This document shows, one piece after another, positions 1 through 8,628 of a stretch of DNA of 64,000 nucleotides. The position numbers were made by a program, and so were the translations under genes. Location: positions 372,001-436,000 of the forward strand of contig JADKDJ010000003.1 in assembly GCA_016718405.1 (NCBI GenBank), in the 5' to 3' direction. Each line of letters opens with the position of its first letter. Position 1 is the first letter of the stretch. The notes beneath the pieces were generated by a model, which was not told the origin of the DNA, did not search any database, and saw nothing but the letters and a program-made list of their open reading frames with translations. The DNA comes from Candidatus Rhodoferax odensensis (lineage in GTDB: Bacteria; Pseudomonadota; Gammaproteobacteria; Burkholderiales; Burkholderiaceae_C).

Positions 1-578
1 TGACGCGGGCGTTGGTCAAGCGGCAGCTCAAGCCCACGGTCACCAGTACCGTCGAACGCAACAGCGTTGATGTAACCAAGGCGCTGGACGATATTCTCAA
101 AGTGGAACCCGAAGCCGTGGTTCAGATCAGTGCCTACAAGTCCTGCGCCGCCTTCATCAAGCAGGCACGCGCCAAAGGCTACGGGGGGCAGTTCTTCAAT
201 GTCAGCTTTGTTGGCTCCAAAGCCCTGGCCGATGAACTCGGCAGCGTCGGCCAGGGTGTCGTGATTTCGCAGGTGGTCCCCTTCCCGTATACACCTTCTT
301 CCGCGATCGCGCGTGAGTACCAGCAGCACATGACGGAGTCCGGCCAAAAGGATTTTGACTTCTCCAGCATGGAGGGCTACCTGACCGCGCGTGTCTTTGT
401 TGAAGGATTGCGTCGGGCAGGCAAGACGCCTACACGCGAGGCGCTGATCAGCGCCCTGGAAAGCATCAAGAGCCTGAACCTGGGTGGTTTCACCATTGGC
501 TACAGTAGCCAGAACCACCAGGGCTCAAGCTACACCGACCTCACCATCATCGGACGCGACGGCAAGTTTGTGCGCTGA
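1..578 (+). CDS. ABC transporter periplasmic binding protein, branched-chain amino-acid type (3' part only)
   Basis: The reading frame is already open at the left edge and ends with TGA at 576-578, so only about the last 190 residues are present. The segment resembles the C-terminal lobe of LivK-type (Peripla_BP_6) receptors. It reads 'PEAVVQISAYKSCAAFIKQA', then a glycine-rich turn, 'FVEGLRRAGKTPTREALISA', and ends 'LTIIGRDGKFVR', which is typical of the last strand of that fold. Such proteins deliver amino acids, amides or aromatic acids to an inner-membrane ABC permease. The ligand cannot be read from this half, and no permease gene follows. It converges on topB with about 20 bases between the stops. 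Confidence 0.8.
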   Translation, partial: TRALVKRQLKPTVTSTVERNSVDVTKALDDILKVEPEAVVQISAYKSCAAFIKQARAKGYGGQFFNVSFVGSKALADELGSVGQGVVISQVVPFPYTPSSAIAREYQQHMTESGQKDFDFSSMEGYLTARVFVEGLRRAGKTPTREALISALESIKSLNLGGFTIGYSSQNHQGSSYTDLTIIGRDGKFVR

Positions 579-598
579 CCCGGCCAGGGCGCCTGCGC

Positions 599-3500
599 TT
601 AGCTCAGGTGCTTTCCGACAATGCCCGCCAGCTCGAACATCGTGACCTGGGGTTTGCCAAACACCGGCAGCAGCTTGGCGTCGGCGTTAATGGCGCGCTT
701 GTTGGCGGCATCCTGCAGGCCGTTGGCCTTGATGTAGTCCCATAGTTTTTTGATGACCTCGGTGCGCGCAACCGCAGCGGCACCAATCACGGCGGCCAGC
801 TCGGCGCTGGGCAGCTTGCCGTTGGCGGCCGTGGTCTTGCGCGGCGTCTTTTGCTTGACGTCTATGGTGGCGGGCTTCGGCGTTGTCTTCTTGGCAGGAG
901 CCTTGCTTGCGACAGCACCCGTAGAAGTTGCACGGGTGGCGGCCTTCTTTGCCGGTAGTGCCGTCTTGGCAGCGGTCTTGGCCGCCGTCTTGCGTGGCGG
1001 AAACTTCGATGGTGCAAACTCGAAATTGACCTTACCGGCTTCGGCGTCCCACGCCAACATGGCTTTGAAGGCGCGTCGGGTGCGCATGGACACGAACTTG
1101 TCCAGCAAGTCGGTCTTGCCGGTTTCCAGCAGCTTGTGCATCTGCGTGCGCTCAATCGGCTGCTGCAAGATGATTTGGCCGGTCTTGAAGTCGCAACTGG
1201 GCGTGGGCTGGGCGTGGGTGGGCACCGACTTGTCGCACACGTAGTTCTTGCCGTGCTCATACACCATGCCACCAGCGGCGGCACCACACTTAGGGCACGG
1301 GCCCAGCGTCTGCTGACCCGAGAAGTCGACCAACTCGCCGCTGTCTTCCCCCTTCTTGTCGTCGCCAAAGTCGAATTCGAGTTTGTAGTTCTTGGCCTCG
1401 TCGTCGTACTTGATGACCATCTCCGCCACGAAGGGCCAGCCCGCCTTGGAGCGGAAACCCTCAAGTGGGCCAATATGTTTGTCGCGCAGGAATTGCTCTA
1501 CTTCGGCCAGTTCGAAGGTGCGCCCCGCGGGCGACTTGCCAAACGAGAAGCCGCAGCCTTCGCTGTTGCCGTCCTGGCCGTTGCAGGTGTAGCGGCGGTA
1601 GTTTTCCTTGACGACACCGCCGCAGTTGGGGCAGCGGCTGCTCAGCGTGGCGTAGTCGCCGGGGATGGTGTCGCGGTCGTATTCCTTGGCCTTCTTCACC
1701 ATGCGCTCGGTCATGGCGGCGATCTCGGCCATGAAGGTGGCACGCTTGAGTTTGCCGTGCTCCATCTGGTTGAGCTTGTATTCCCATTCGCCAGTCAGTT
1801 CGGCCTTGGTCAGCTCCTGTACGTCCAGGCCGCGCAGCAAGGTCATCAACTGGAACGCCTTGGCGGTGGGGATCAACTCGCGGCCCTCCCGCAGCATGTA
1901 CTTCTCGGCAATCAGACCTTCGATGATGGACGAGCGCGTGGCCGGCGTGCCCAGGCCTTTCTCCTGCATGGCTTCACGCAATTCGTCGTCTTCCACAGTT
2001 TTGCCGGCGCCTTCCATGGCGCCCAGCAGTGTGGCTTCGGAGTAGCGTGCCGGGGGTTTGGTCTTGAGGCCCTTGGGCTCGACCGGGTTGCCCACGACCT
2101 GCTCGCCAGGCTGCACCGGCACCAGGTTCTGGCCTTTGTCACCATCCTTGGCGTCGGCCACTTCGTCGGCTGCTTCCTTGCCGTAAATGGCCAGCCAGCC
2201 CGGCTTGACCAGCACCTTGCCTTCGGTCTTGAAGGAATGCTTGACGCCCGGAACAGCGCAGCACGCGAAGCGGCACAGTGGTGATGCGGGTGGTGACCTG
2301 GTATTCGGCACTGGGGTAGAACACCGCCATGAAGCGGCGCACCACCAGGTCGTACACCTTCTGCTCGGCTTCCGACAGGCCGTGCGGCGCTTGCAGCGTG
2401 GGGATGATGGCAAAGTGGTCGGAGACCTTGGCGTTGTCGAAAATGCGCTTGCTCGGCTTGACGTACTGGCCCTTGACGGCAGTGGCGGCAAACGGCGCCA
2501 GATGCTTCATGCCGCTGTCGGCCAGCATCTCGAAGGTGTTCTTCACCACTGCCACGTAGTCTTCGGGCAGGTGGCGCGAATCGGTACGCGGGTAGGTCAG
2601 GGCCTTGTGGCGCTCATACAGGCTTTGCGCGATGGACAGCGTGGTCTTGGCCGAAAAGCCAAACTTGCCGTTGGCTTCGCGCTGCAAGCTGGTGAGGTCA
2701 AACAGCAATGGCGAAGCTTGCGTGGTGGGCCGGCTCTCCTCGGAAACGCTGGCCTGCTGGCCGCGCGCGGCGGCGGCAATGGCCTCAGCCTCGCGCTGGG
2801 TCCAGAGTCGGTCTGCCTTCTTCTCCGCATCGTCGGCGTCCTTCTTCCACTTGGGGTCAAACCACTTGGCTGGGTATTGGCCCGCCTCGGCGGTAAACGT
2901 GGCGTGGATTTCCCAGTAGTCGCGGCTGATGAACTTGCGTATCTGCTCCTCGCGCTCGACCACTACGCTCAAAGTGGGCGTCTGTACCCGTCCGACGGTG
3001 GTGAGAAAGAAGCCGCCATCGCGCGAGTTGAACGCGGTCATGGCGCGCGTGCCGTTGATGCCCACCAGCCAATCCGCCTCAGAGCGGCAGCGCGCGGCGT
3101 CGGCCAAGGGCTGCATTTGCGAGTCACTGCGCAGATGGGCAAAGCCGTCGCGAATGGCTTGCGGCGTCATCGACTGCAACCACAGGCGGTTGACCGGTTT
3201 TCCGAGTGGTTTGGCGCCGCCCGCATATTGCTCGATCAGGCGAAAGATCAACTCGCCCTCGCGGCCTGCGTCGCAGGCGTTGATGAGTTGGCCCACGTCC
3301 TTGCGTTTGGCCAGTTTGACCACGGCGTTGAGCCGCGTTTTGGTCTTGTCCACCGGCTTCAAGTCGAAGTGCGGCGGAATCACCGGCAAGTGGGCAAAGC
3401 TCCACTTGCCGCGTTTGACATCAAATTCCTCGGGCGCCTGGATTTCCACCAGGTGGCCCACGGCGCTGGAAACCACATAGGCGTCGCTCTCGAAATACTC

Positions 3501-3629
3501 GTCATGTTTCTCGAACTTGTTGCCCAGCGGCGTGAGCGCACGCACGATATCCTGGGCCACGGAAGGCTTCTCGGCAATGACCAGTGTTTTATTGGGAGCG
3601 GTGTTCTTGGTGAAATCTGTGGTTTTCAT
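599..3629 (-). CDS. topB: DNA topoisomerase III with C-terminal SWIB domain (frameshifted)
   Basis: Type IA topoisomerase that relaxes and decatenates DNA. The Toprim start 'KTLVIAEKPSVAQDIV' lies near residue 14. The active-site tyrosine is in 'ALTYPRTDSRH', about residue 345. Two zinc-finger-like Cys pairs (CPNC...C...C and CPKC...C) follow the core. A Lys/Ala/Pro-rich linker then leads to a SWIB/MDM2-like domain ('KKLWDYIKANGLQD', 'NADAKLLPVFG', 'MFELAGIVGKHL'). The N-terminal part is in one frame (3629 to about 2280) and the C-terminal part in another (about 2260 to 599). The total span is 3n+1 bases, consistent with one extra base or two missing ones. The ATG at 3629 fits the family start better than the longer open frame. 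The break is probably a sequence error, because both halves are intact and conserved. Confidence 0.88.
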
Positions 3630-3733
3630 CTGACTACAATCGGCTTTCTCGCGCGCGGGCGCACGCACATACACGTGAGCGCACACGCGCGCCCATACGA
3701 GTTCACCATACCAAATTTTTTAGCACCGTGTCC

Positions 3734-4207
3734 ATGTCAATGCCATCAACCAGTCGACGTCGAATCCAAACCCGCCGCTCTGGCGTCCACGGCAAGGGCG
3801 TTTTTGCGGTGCAAGATATCGCAGAAGGCGAGACCATCATTGAGTACGTGGGGGAGGTCGTCAGTTGGCCTGAGGCGCAGGCGCGCCATCCCCACGATCC
3901 CAGCGATCCCAATCACACTTTTTACTTTCATATCGACGAATCACGCGTGATCGATGCCAAGGTGGGCGGCAATTCGTCGCGCTGGATCAACCATTCGTGC
4001 GACCCGAACTGCGAGGCCGATGAGCGCGAGGGTCGCGTGTTCATCAAGGCGCTGCGCAATATTGCCGCTGGCGAGGAACTGCACTACGACTACGGCCTGA
4101 TCATCGATGAGCGTTATACGGCCAAGCTCAAGGCCGAGTACCCATGCTGGTGTGGCAGTCGGCGCTGCCGCGGCACCTTGCTGGCGCCCAAACGCACGAG
4201 AAAGTGA
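3734..4207 (+). CDS. SET-domain protein (putative protein-lysine methyltransferase)
   Basis: A small protein of about 157 residues made almost entirely of a SET domain. It has 'RSGVHGKGVFAVQDIAEGETIIEYVGE' at the N-terminus (split here: G-x-G-x-F-A then E-Y-x-G-E), the pseudoknot motif 'RWINHSCDPNCEA', 'GEELHYDYG', and a post-SET cysteine cluster 'CWCGSRRCRG'. SET enzymes transfer methyl from S-adenosylmethionine to lysine side chains. The bacterial substrate is unknown. Starts are possible at GTG 3728, ATG 3734 or ATG 3740. It is divergent from topB with about 100 bases between them and is followed by birA. Confidence 0.85.
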   Translation: MSMPSTSRRRIQTRRSGVHGKGVFAVQDIAEGETIIEYVGEVVSWPEAQARHPHDPSDPNHTFYFHIDESRVIDAKVGGNSSRWINHSCDPNCEADEREGRVFIKALRNIAAGEELHYDYGLIIDERYTAKLKAEYPCWCGSRRCRGTLLAPKRTRK

Positions 4208-4288
4208 ACACTTCCGTGTTGGCTGTCGCGGCCCCCGGGCATTCCCGGTTGGACGCGTCGCGTGCTGCGCGACGGGGAGAAGTGTGAC

Positions 4289-5086
4289 ATGGCGGTGCAA
4301 TGGCCGACCGAAGCCATCTGCGAGGCACTCGAGCCGCTGCTGCCGGGTTTCTCGGTCGAGGTTCTGCCCGAGATCGATTCCACCAATACGGAGTTGATGC
4401 GCCGCGCTCGTGCTGGACGGCTGGAGCCGGTGCTGCTGGTGGCAGAGCATCAAACCGCGGGGCGCGGCCGAATGGGGCGTCAGTGGACGAGTGGCGCCGG
4501 GCGCAGCGTCGGGGCTGCTTTGCCAGCGCTCACATTTTCAATCGGTCTGGCCTTGTCGCCCACGGATTGGTCCGGTTTGTCGCTGGCGGTGGGAGTAGGC
4601 ATGGCGAACAGTCTGCACCCAGACGTGCAATTGAAGTGGCCCAATGATGTGTGGTGGCGTGACCGCAAATTGGCCGGCATTCTGATTGAGACGGCGAGTT
4701 TTGGGCAGGGTCGTTACGCAGTGATCGGCGTGGGTCTGAACGTGGCCGAGCCGCGGTCAGGCGACTTCTCGGTCGCGCCCGCCTGGTTGGCGGAAGTCAT
4801 TCCCGGCATGACCGCCCAGGCGGTGCTGGGCATGCTGGCAGCCCCCCTGGCGCAGACGGTGAAGGCTTTCGAGGCAAGCGGTTTTGGCTCGTTCAAGGAT
4901 CGTTTCAACCGCCGCGACGCTCTGGCTGGCATGGCAGTCACGCTAAGCGATGGCATGGCAGGCACAGCCCACGGCGTCGATGAACGTGGCGCGTTGCTGG
5001 TGCATACTGCGCAGGGCTTGAGACGGGTGAGCAGTTCAGAAGTCAGTGTGCGGCCCTTGCGTGCGCCCGGCTACGAAAACACTTGA
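4289..5086 (+). CDS. birA: biotin--[acetyl-CoA-carboxylase] ligase
   Basis: Activates biotin with ATP and attaches it to the carboxyl-carrier lysine of biotin-dependent carboxylases. The biotinyl-AMP loop 'GRGRMGRQW', 'LKWPNDVWW' and 'KLAGILIE' are all present, followed by 'VIGVGLNV' and a short C-terminal SH3-like domain. At about 265 residues it has no N-terminal helix-turn-helix, so it is probably an enzyme only and not a repressor like the E. coli protein. ATG 4289 is chosen because the residues added by an upstream GTG at 4262 do not look like the family. The SPOR-like gene starts 30 bases downstream, suggesting co-transcription. Confidence 0.92.
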   Translation: MAVQWPTEAICEALEPLLPGFSVEVLPEIDSTNTELMRRARAGRLEPVLLVAEHQTAGRGRMGRQWTSGAGRSVGAALPALTFSIGLALSPTDWSGLSLAVGVGMANSLHPDVQLKWPNDVWWRDRKLAGILIETASFGQGRYAVIGVGLNVAEPRSGDFSVAPAWLAEVIPGMTAQAVLGMLAAPLAQTVKAFEASGFGSFKDRFNRRDALAGMAVTLSDGMAGTAHGVDERGALLVHTAQGLRRVSSSEVSVRPLRAPGYENT

Positions 5087-5116
5087 CCCGATCGGCTCAA
5101 CGATGCGTTGCTGTTC

Positions 5117-5776
5117 ATGTTGCGATTGACGGTTCTGTTCCTGTTGTTGATCAATGGTCTGTACTATGCGTGGTCGCAGGGGTTGCTGCGCGCGTACGGC
5201 TACGCCCCGGTCGAGCAGCGCGAGCCACAGCGGCTGGCGCAGCAGGTCCGCCCGGAGGCGTGGCGGTTGCTCACGTCCGAGGAGTTGCGCCGGGTTGAGT
5301 CGGTCGCGCGCGGCCCTGCCAAACCTGCAGAGTGCCTGTTGGCCGGTCTGTTTGACGACGAACGCAGTGCAGCCTTGCGAACAGCACTGGAACGAGCGCT
5401 GCCGGTGGGTTCGTGGACGCTGGAGCGTTCCAGCGAGCCTGGGCGTTGGATCATCTATATGGGCAAGTTTCCCAGCGCAGATGCGGCCAGCAAGAAGCGC
5501 ACCGAACTGGCCTCGCTCAACCTCAAGCCAGAGCCGATTGGCGACCCCAAGCTGGAGCCTGGCTTGTCTCTTGGCGCCTTTGACGGGGCCACGGATGCCA
5601 ATGCCGCGCTGTCGGAGCTGGTCAAGCGCGGCGTGCGAACCGCAAAGGTGTTGCAAGTTCGCGAGCCGACGCAAGGCAATGCGCTGCGCTTGGCGTCGGT
5701 CGATGACGGTTTGCGCGCTCGGCTTGACGAGATCAAACCGGCGTTGGGAGACAAGTCGCTACGACCGTGCCCCTAA
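5117..5776 (+). CDS. SPOR-domain-like protein with N-terminal membrane anchor
   Basis: About 219 residues. One hydrophobic helix at the N-terminus ('LTVLFLLLINGLYYAW') anchors the protein, leaving the rest probably periplasmic. The middle and C-terminal parts show the alternating pattern of SPOR repeats ('GRWIIYMGKFPSADAASKKR', then 'LSLGAFDGATDANAALSEL'). SPOR domains bind denuded septal peptidoglycan, so a cell-envelope or division role is likely but inferred. ATG 5117 places the helix at residue 2. It follows birA closely and overlaps the 3' end of the convergent histidine kinase by 18 bases. Confidence 0.65.
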   Translation: MLRLTVLFLLLINGLYYAWSQGLLRAYGYAPVEQREPQRLAQQVRPEAWRLLTSEELRRVESVARGPAKPAECLLAGLFDDERSAALRTALERALPVGSWTLERSSEPGRWIIYMGKFPSADAASKKRTELASLNLKPEPIGDPKLEPGLSLGAFDGATDANAALSELVKRGVRTAKVLQVREPTQGNALRLASVDDGLRARLDEIKPALGDKSLRPCP

Positions 5777-7231
5777 CGCGCTCAAGTCCCCATGGTCTGC
5801 ATCGACCTTGAAGTGAACATTGAACCGCGCGCCTGGCGGCGTATGGCCGGGTTTGGCATCTTCGACACTAACAACCGCTCGATGGTGCTGGGCAATTTCG
5901 ATAACAATGGGCAAGCCCAGCCCCGAGCCGTCTACCTCGTTGCCCAGAGCGCGGTAGAACGGCTGAAAAATCAGCTCGCGTTCGGCTTGCGAAATGCCTG
6001 GCCCGGAGTCTTCGACCTGCAACACGAGTGTGCTGCTGAACGGATCGGCGAGTACACGCGCGGTGATGACACCGGGGCTTGATGGGCTGGAGGGGGTGTA
6101 GTTGATGGCGTTGTCCACCAGGTTGCGAATCAGCTCTTTGAGCAGGGTCGGGTTGCCGCTGAGCTGTCCGCCGACGGTGCCGGGCAGGGCGCCCTCGTAG
6201 CCCAGGTCGATGTGCTTTTCGATCGCGCGCGGTACGCTGTCTTGCACCACATCCATCGTCAACGCGGCCAGATCGCAAGGCTGGCGGCTCATCGCCGCGC
6301 CGCTGCTTTCGGCCCGGGCCAGGGCCAGGAGCTGGTTGACAGTGTGCGTTGCACGAATACTAGAGCGCCCAATTTGGCGCAGCGACTGCTTGAGTTCGTC
6401 GGTATTCGCGCCTTCGCGTTGCGCCAGATCTGCCTGCATGCGCAAGCCCGCCAAGGGTGTCTTGAGTTGGTGGGCGGCGTCCGCCAGGAAGCGCTTTTGT
6501 GTGGCGATCGACTCTTTCAGGCGCATCAGCAGGTCGTTGACCGACGCCACCAGGGGTGCCACTTCCAGCGGCACCACTTCGGCCTCGATCGGGCTCAAAT
6601 CATCGGGTTTGCGCGCGCGGATGCGCTCTTCCAGTTCATTGAGCGGTTTGATGGCTTGGACCAGGGCCAGCCAAACCAGCAGCACGGCCAGCGGCAAAAT
6701 CACGAACTGCGGCAGCATCACGCCTTTGGTGATCTCCGTGGCGAGGATCGAGCGCTTGTCGAGTGTCTCGGCCACCTGTATCAGAGCCGGTTTGGCATCG
6801 GGCAGTTCCAGTCGGACCCACATATAGGCCACTTTGACAGGTTCGCCCCGAACTTCGTCATCGCGCAAGCGGATTTCGCCAACCACCACTTTTTCTTCGT
6901 CGGGCGGTGGTGGCAGGTCCCGTTCGCCACTGAGGAACTCGCCTCGCAGTCCGAGTACTTGGTAGTACACGGTGTCGCTGTCGTCGGCGCGTAGCAGCTC
7001 GCGCGCGGGCAGAGGCAGGTTGAACTGCACCTTGTTGTGTTTGACGGCCAGGAATTGCGCCAGCGCCGCCACGTTGTACTCAAGGGCGCGATCAAAGGGC
7101 TTGCCGGCAATACCCTGTGCCACCAGCCACGTCAGCACCAGACTGACAGGCCACAGCAGCAGCAGCGGCGTGAGCATCCAATCCAGAATCTCCCCGAACA
7201 GGGAGCGTTGCTCGCGCTGGAAGAGTTTCAA
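5759..7231 (-). CDS. sensor histidine kinase, TctE/QseC-like
   Basis: Membrane sensor kinase of a two-component system. An N-terminal helix ('LTPLLLLWPVSLVLTWLV') and a region like the 2CSK_N sensor domain of TctE are followed by a second helix ('FVILPLAVLLVWLALV') and a HAMP-like segment. The HisKA box 'DAAHQLKTPLAG' holds the phospho-accepting His near residue 253. The ATPase domain carries N-box 'NLVDNAINYTP', G1 'VEDSGPGI' and G2 'GSGLGLPI'. The start is uncertain. TTG at 7231, four bases after the response-regulator stop, gives the best family N-terminus, and ATG 7177 is an alternative. It is translated after the regulator gene as a pair. The family often senses carboxylates, but no transporter sits beside it here. 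Confidence 0.85.
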   Translation of the reverse strand: MKLFQREQRSLFGEILDWMLTPLLLLWPVSLVLTWLVAQGIAGKPFDRALEYNVAALAQFLAVKHNKVQFNLPLPARELLRADDSDTVYYQVLGLRGEFLSGERDLPPPPDEEKVVVGEIRLRDDEVRGEPVKVAYMWVRLELPDAKPALIQVAETLDKRSILATEITKGVMLPQFVILPLAVLLVWLALVQAIKPLNELEERIRARKPDDLSPIEAEVVPLEVAPLVASVNDLLMRLKESIATQKRFLADAAHQLKTPLAGLRMQADLAQREGANTDELKQSLRQIGRSSIRATHTVNQLLALARAESSGAAMSRQPCDLAALTMDVVQDSVPRAIEKHIDLGYEGALPGTVGGQLSGNPTLLKELIRNLVDNAINYTPSSPSSPGVITARVLADPFSSTLVLQVEDSGPGISQAERELIFQPFYRALGNEVDGSGLGLPIVIEIAQHHRAVVSVEDAKPGHTPPGARFNVHFKVDADHGDLSALGARS

Positions 7232-7235
7232 AGGG

Positions 7236-7910
7236 TCAACCTGGGATCTTCTCGAGGCAATAGCCCAGCCCGCGCACGGTGGCGATGCGAATCGGCCCCT
7301 TCTCGATCTTCTTGCGCAAGCGGTGGATGTAGACCTCGATGGCGTTGTTGCTGACTTCCTCGCCCCATTCGCACAGGCGCTCGACCAACTGGTCCTTGCT
7401 GACCAGGCGCCCGGCGCGCTGCAGCAGTACTTCGAGCAAGCCAAGTTCACGCGCGGACAGGTCCACCATGGCACCATCAATAGTCGCGACGCGTCCGGAC
7501 TGGTCATAGACCAGCGGGCCGTGTTTGATCATGCTGCTGGCCGATCCCATGCCGCGCCTGCTCAGGGCCCGTACTCGGGCTTCCAGTTCCTGCAGGCTGA
7601 AGGGTTTGGCCATGTAGTCGTCGGCGCCATAGTCCAGGCCTTTGACGCGTTCGTCCACACTGTCGGCCGCGGTCAGGATCAGAACCGGTAACGATGAGCC
7701 ACGTGCGCGCAGTTTCCTGAGCACCTCCAGGCCGTGCATCTTGGGCAGGCCAAGGTCCAGGATCAGCAGGTCGAACTCGGTGTTGGTCATCAGGGCTGCG
7801 TCGGCTTCAGTGCCATTGGCAACGTGGTCCACCGCAGCGCCAGAACTGCGCAATGAACGCATCAGGCCATCGGCCAGTACCTGATCATCTTCGGCAATCA
7901 GAATTCGCAT
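7236..7910 (-). CDS. OmpR-family response regulator, TctD/QseB-like
   Basis: 224 residues. The receiver domain has acidic pocket 'EDD' at residues 7-9, the phospho-acceptor Asp52 in 'LILDLGLPKMHG' and Lys101 in 'YMAKPF'. The C-terminal winged helix includes 'LVSKDQLVERLCEW' and 'NAIEVYIHRLRKKIEKGPIRI', which is the DNA-recognition region of OmpR/PhoB proteins. It precedes and almost abuts its histidine kinase, so the pair is transcribed together from the right. Target genes cannot be inferred from the window. Confidence 0.92.
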   Translation of the reverse strand: MRILIAEDDQVLADGLMRSLRSSGAAVDHVANGTEADAALMTNTEFDLLILDLGLPKMHGLEVLRKLRARGSSLPVLILTAADSVDERVKGLDYGADDYMAKPFSLQELEARVRALSRRGMGSASSMIKHGPLVYDQSGRVATIDGAMVDLSARELGLLEVLLQRAGRLVSKDQLVERLCEWGEEVSNNAIEVYIHRLRKKIEKGPIRIATVRGLGYCLEKIPG

Positions 7911-8007
7911 GTCTGTCTCCTGGGTTGGGTCGAGTTTTGCCCCGCGTCTGTGGCGATTCTAGGCGTCCGGCCAAGAACTGTGAGTCGGCGCAACATCGTG
8001 CACCGGC

Positions 8008-8487
8008 TCACGCGACGTAGGCCTCCAGGCCCAAGGTGATCACGGTGACGACTTCCAGGCCAATGCCCTGGCGCATTTCGTCCTCCGCCTGAGTCACCGC
8101 CCGTTCAAAGGCGCCAAGCCACGCCTGGCCGGTGGCAGTGAACTCGATGGTCTGTGCCCGTGCGTCCAACCGGTCAGGTGAACGATGCACCAGTCCCCAG
8201 GCCTCGCACTGGTCAACCAGCTTGCCCATGGCCTGCTTGGAGACGCCCGCGCGCTTGGCCAGGTCAGTCAGGCGCGCGCCGCGCAGCGGCAGATGGCGCG
8301 TGATCTGGACGTGCGCAGCCGTGAGTTGTCCCCTGGCCGCCAGGTTGGATAGCGCCAGCGGCACCGTTTCGTCGTGGGACATCAGCTTGAGTACGCGCGC
8401 CTCGAATCGTTTGAGCGAGCGGCTCATCAAGTCGCCGACGTGGGTCTGGCGCCAGTGGTCGGATGAATCAGCGTGACATTGGGACAA
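8008..8487 (-). CDS. MarR-family transcriptional regulator
   Basis: About 159 residues with the winged helix-turn-helix layout of MarR proteins: 'LTAAHVQITRHLPLRGARLTDLAKRAGVSKQAMGKLVDQ' (in pieces: the recognition helix is SKQAMGKLVDQCEAWGLV) followed by the wing 'RSPDRLDARAQTIEFT'. These dimers usually repress efflux or catabolic genes and are released by small aromatic ligands. The upstream TTG at 8487 lacks an obvious ribosome-binding site, but residues before ATG 8427 ('HWRQTHVGDLM') look like genuine MarR sequence, so the longer form is preferred. It stands alone, divergent from recA. Confidence 0.8.
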   Translation of the reverse strand: MSQCHADSSDHWRQTHVGDLMSRSLKRFEARVLKLMSHDETVPLALSNLAARGQLTAAHVQITRHLPLRGARLTDLAKRAGVSKQAMGKLVDQCEAWGLVHRSPDRLDARAQTIEFTATGQAWLGAFERAVTQAEDEMRQGIGLEVVTVITLGLEAYVA

Positions 8488-8553
8488 GGATTAGATAGTA
8501 AATCAAATTGACTAAAAAAATCACCCAAGCGCTGGGAAATTGTGGATAAACTA

Positions 8554-8569
8554 CTGTTTAAGCATCCAG
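8554..8569 (+). promoter_or_regulatory. LexA (SOS) box upstream of recA
   Basis: CTGTTTAAGCATCCAG matches the CTGT-N8-ACAG LexA operator at 7 of 8 conserved positions. It lies 60 bases before the recA start codon, where the SOS operator of recA is expected. This indicates LexA repression and induction by DNA damage. Confidence 0.75.
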
Positions 8570-8628
8570 CCTGTCTTTAATAGCAGACTTCGGTGCCAAC
8601 CGAACCATTGATTTTTAAGGAGATTTTC

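Noticed and set aside
1136..2284. Long open frame on the + strand opposite topB (382 codons)
   Set aside because: It has no recognisable domain, biased His/Leu/Val composition typical of antisense frames in high-G+C genes, and is fully covered by the zinc-finger/SWIB part of topB.
2187..3950. 587-codon + strand open frame across topB and the SET gene
   Set aside because: Antisense shadow of topB. It also runs through the SET gene in the wrong frame.
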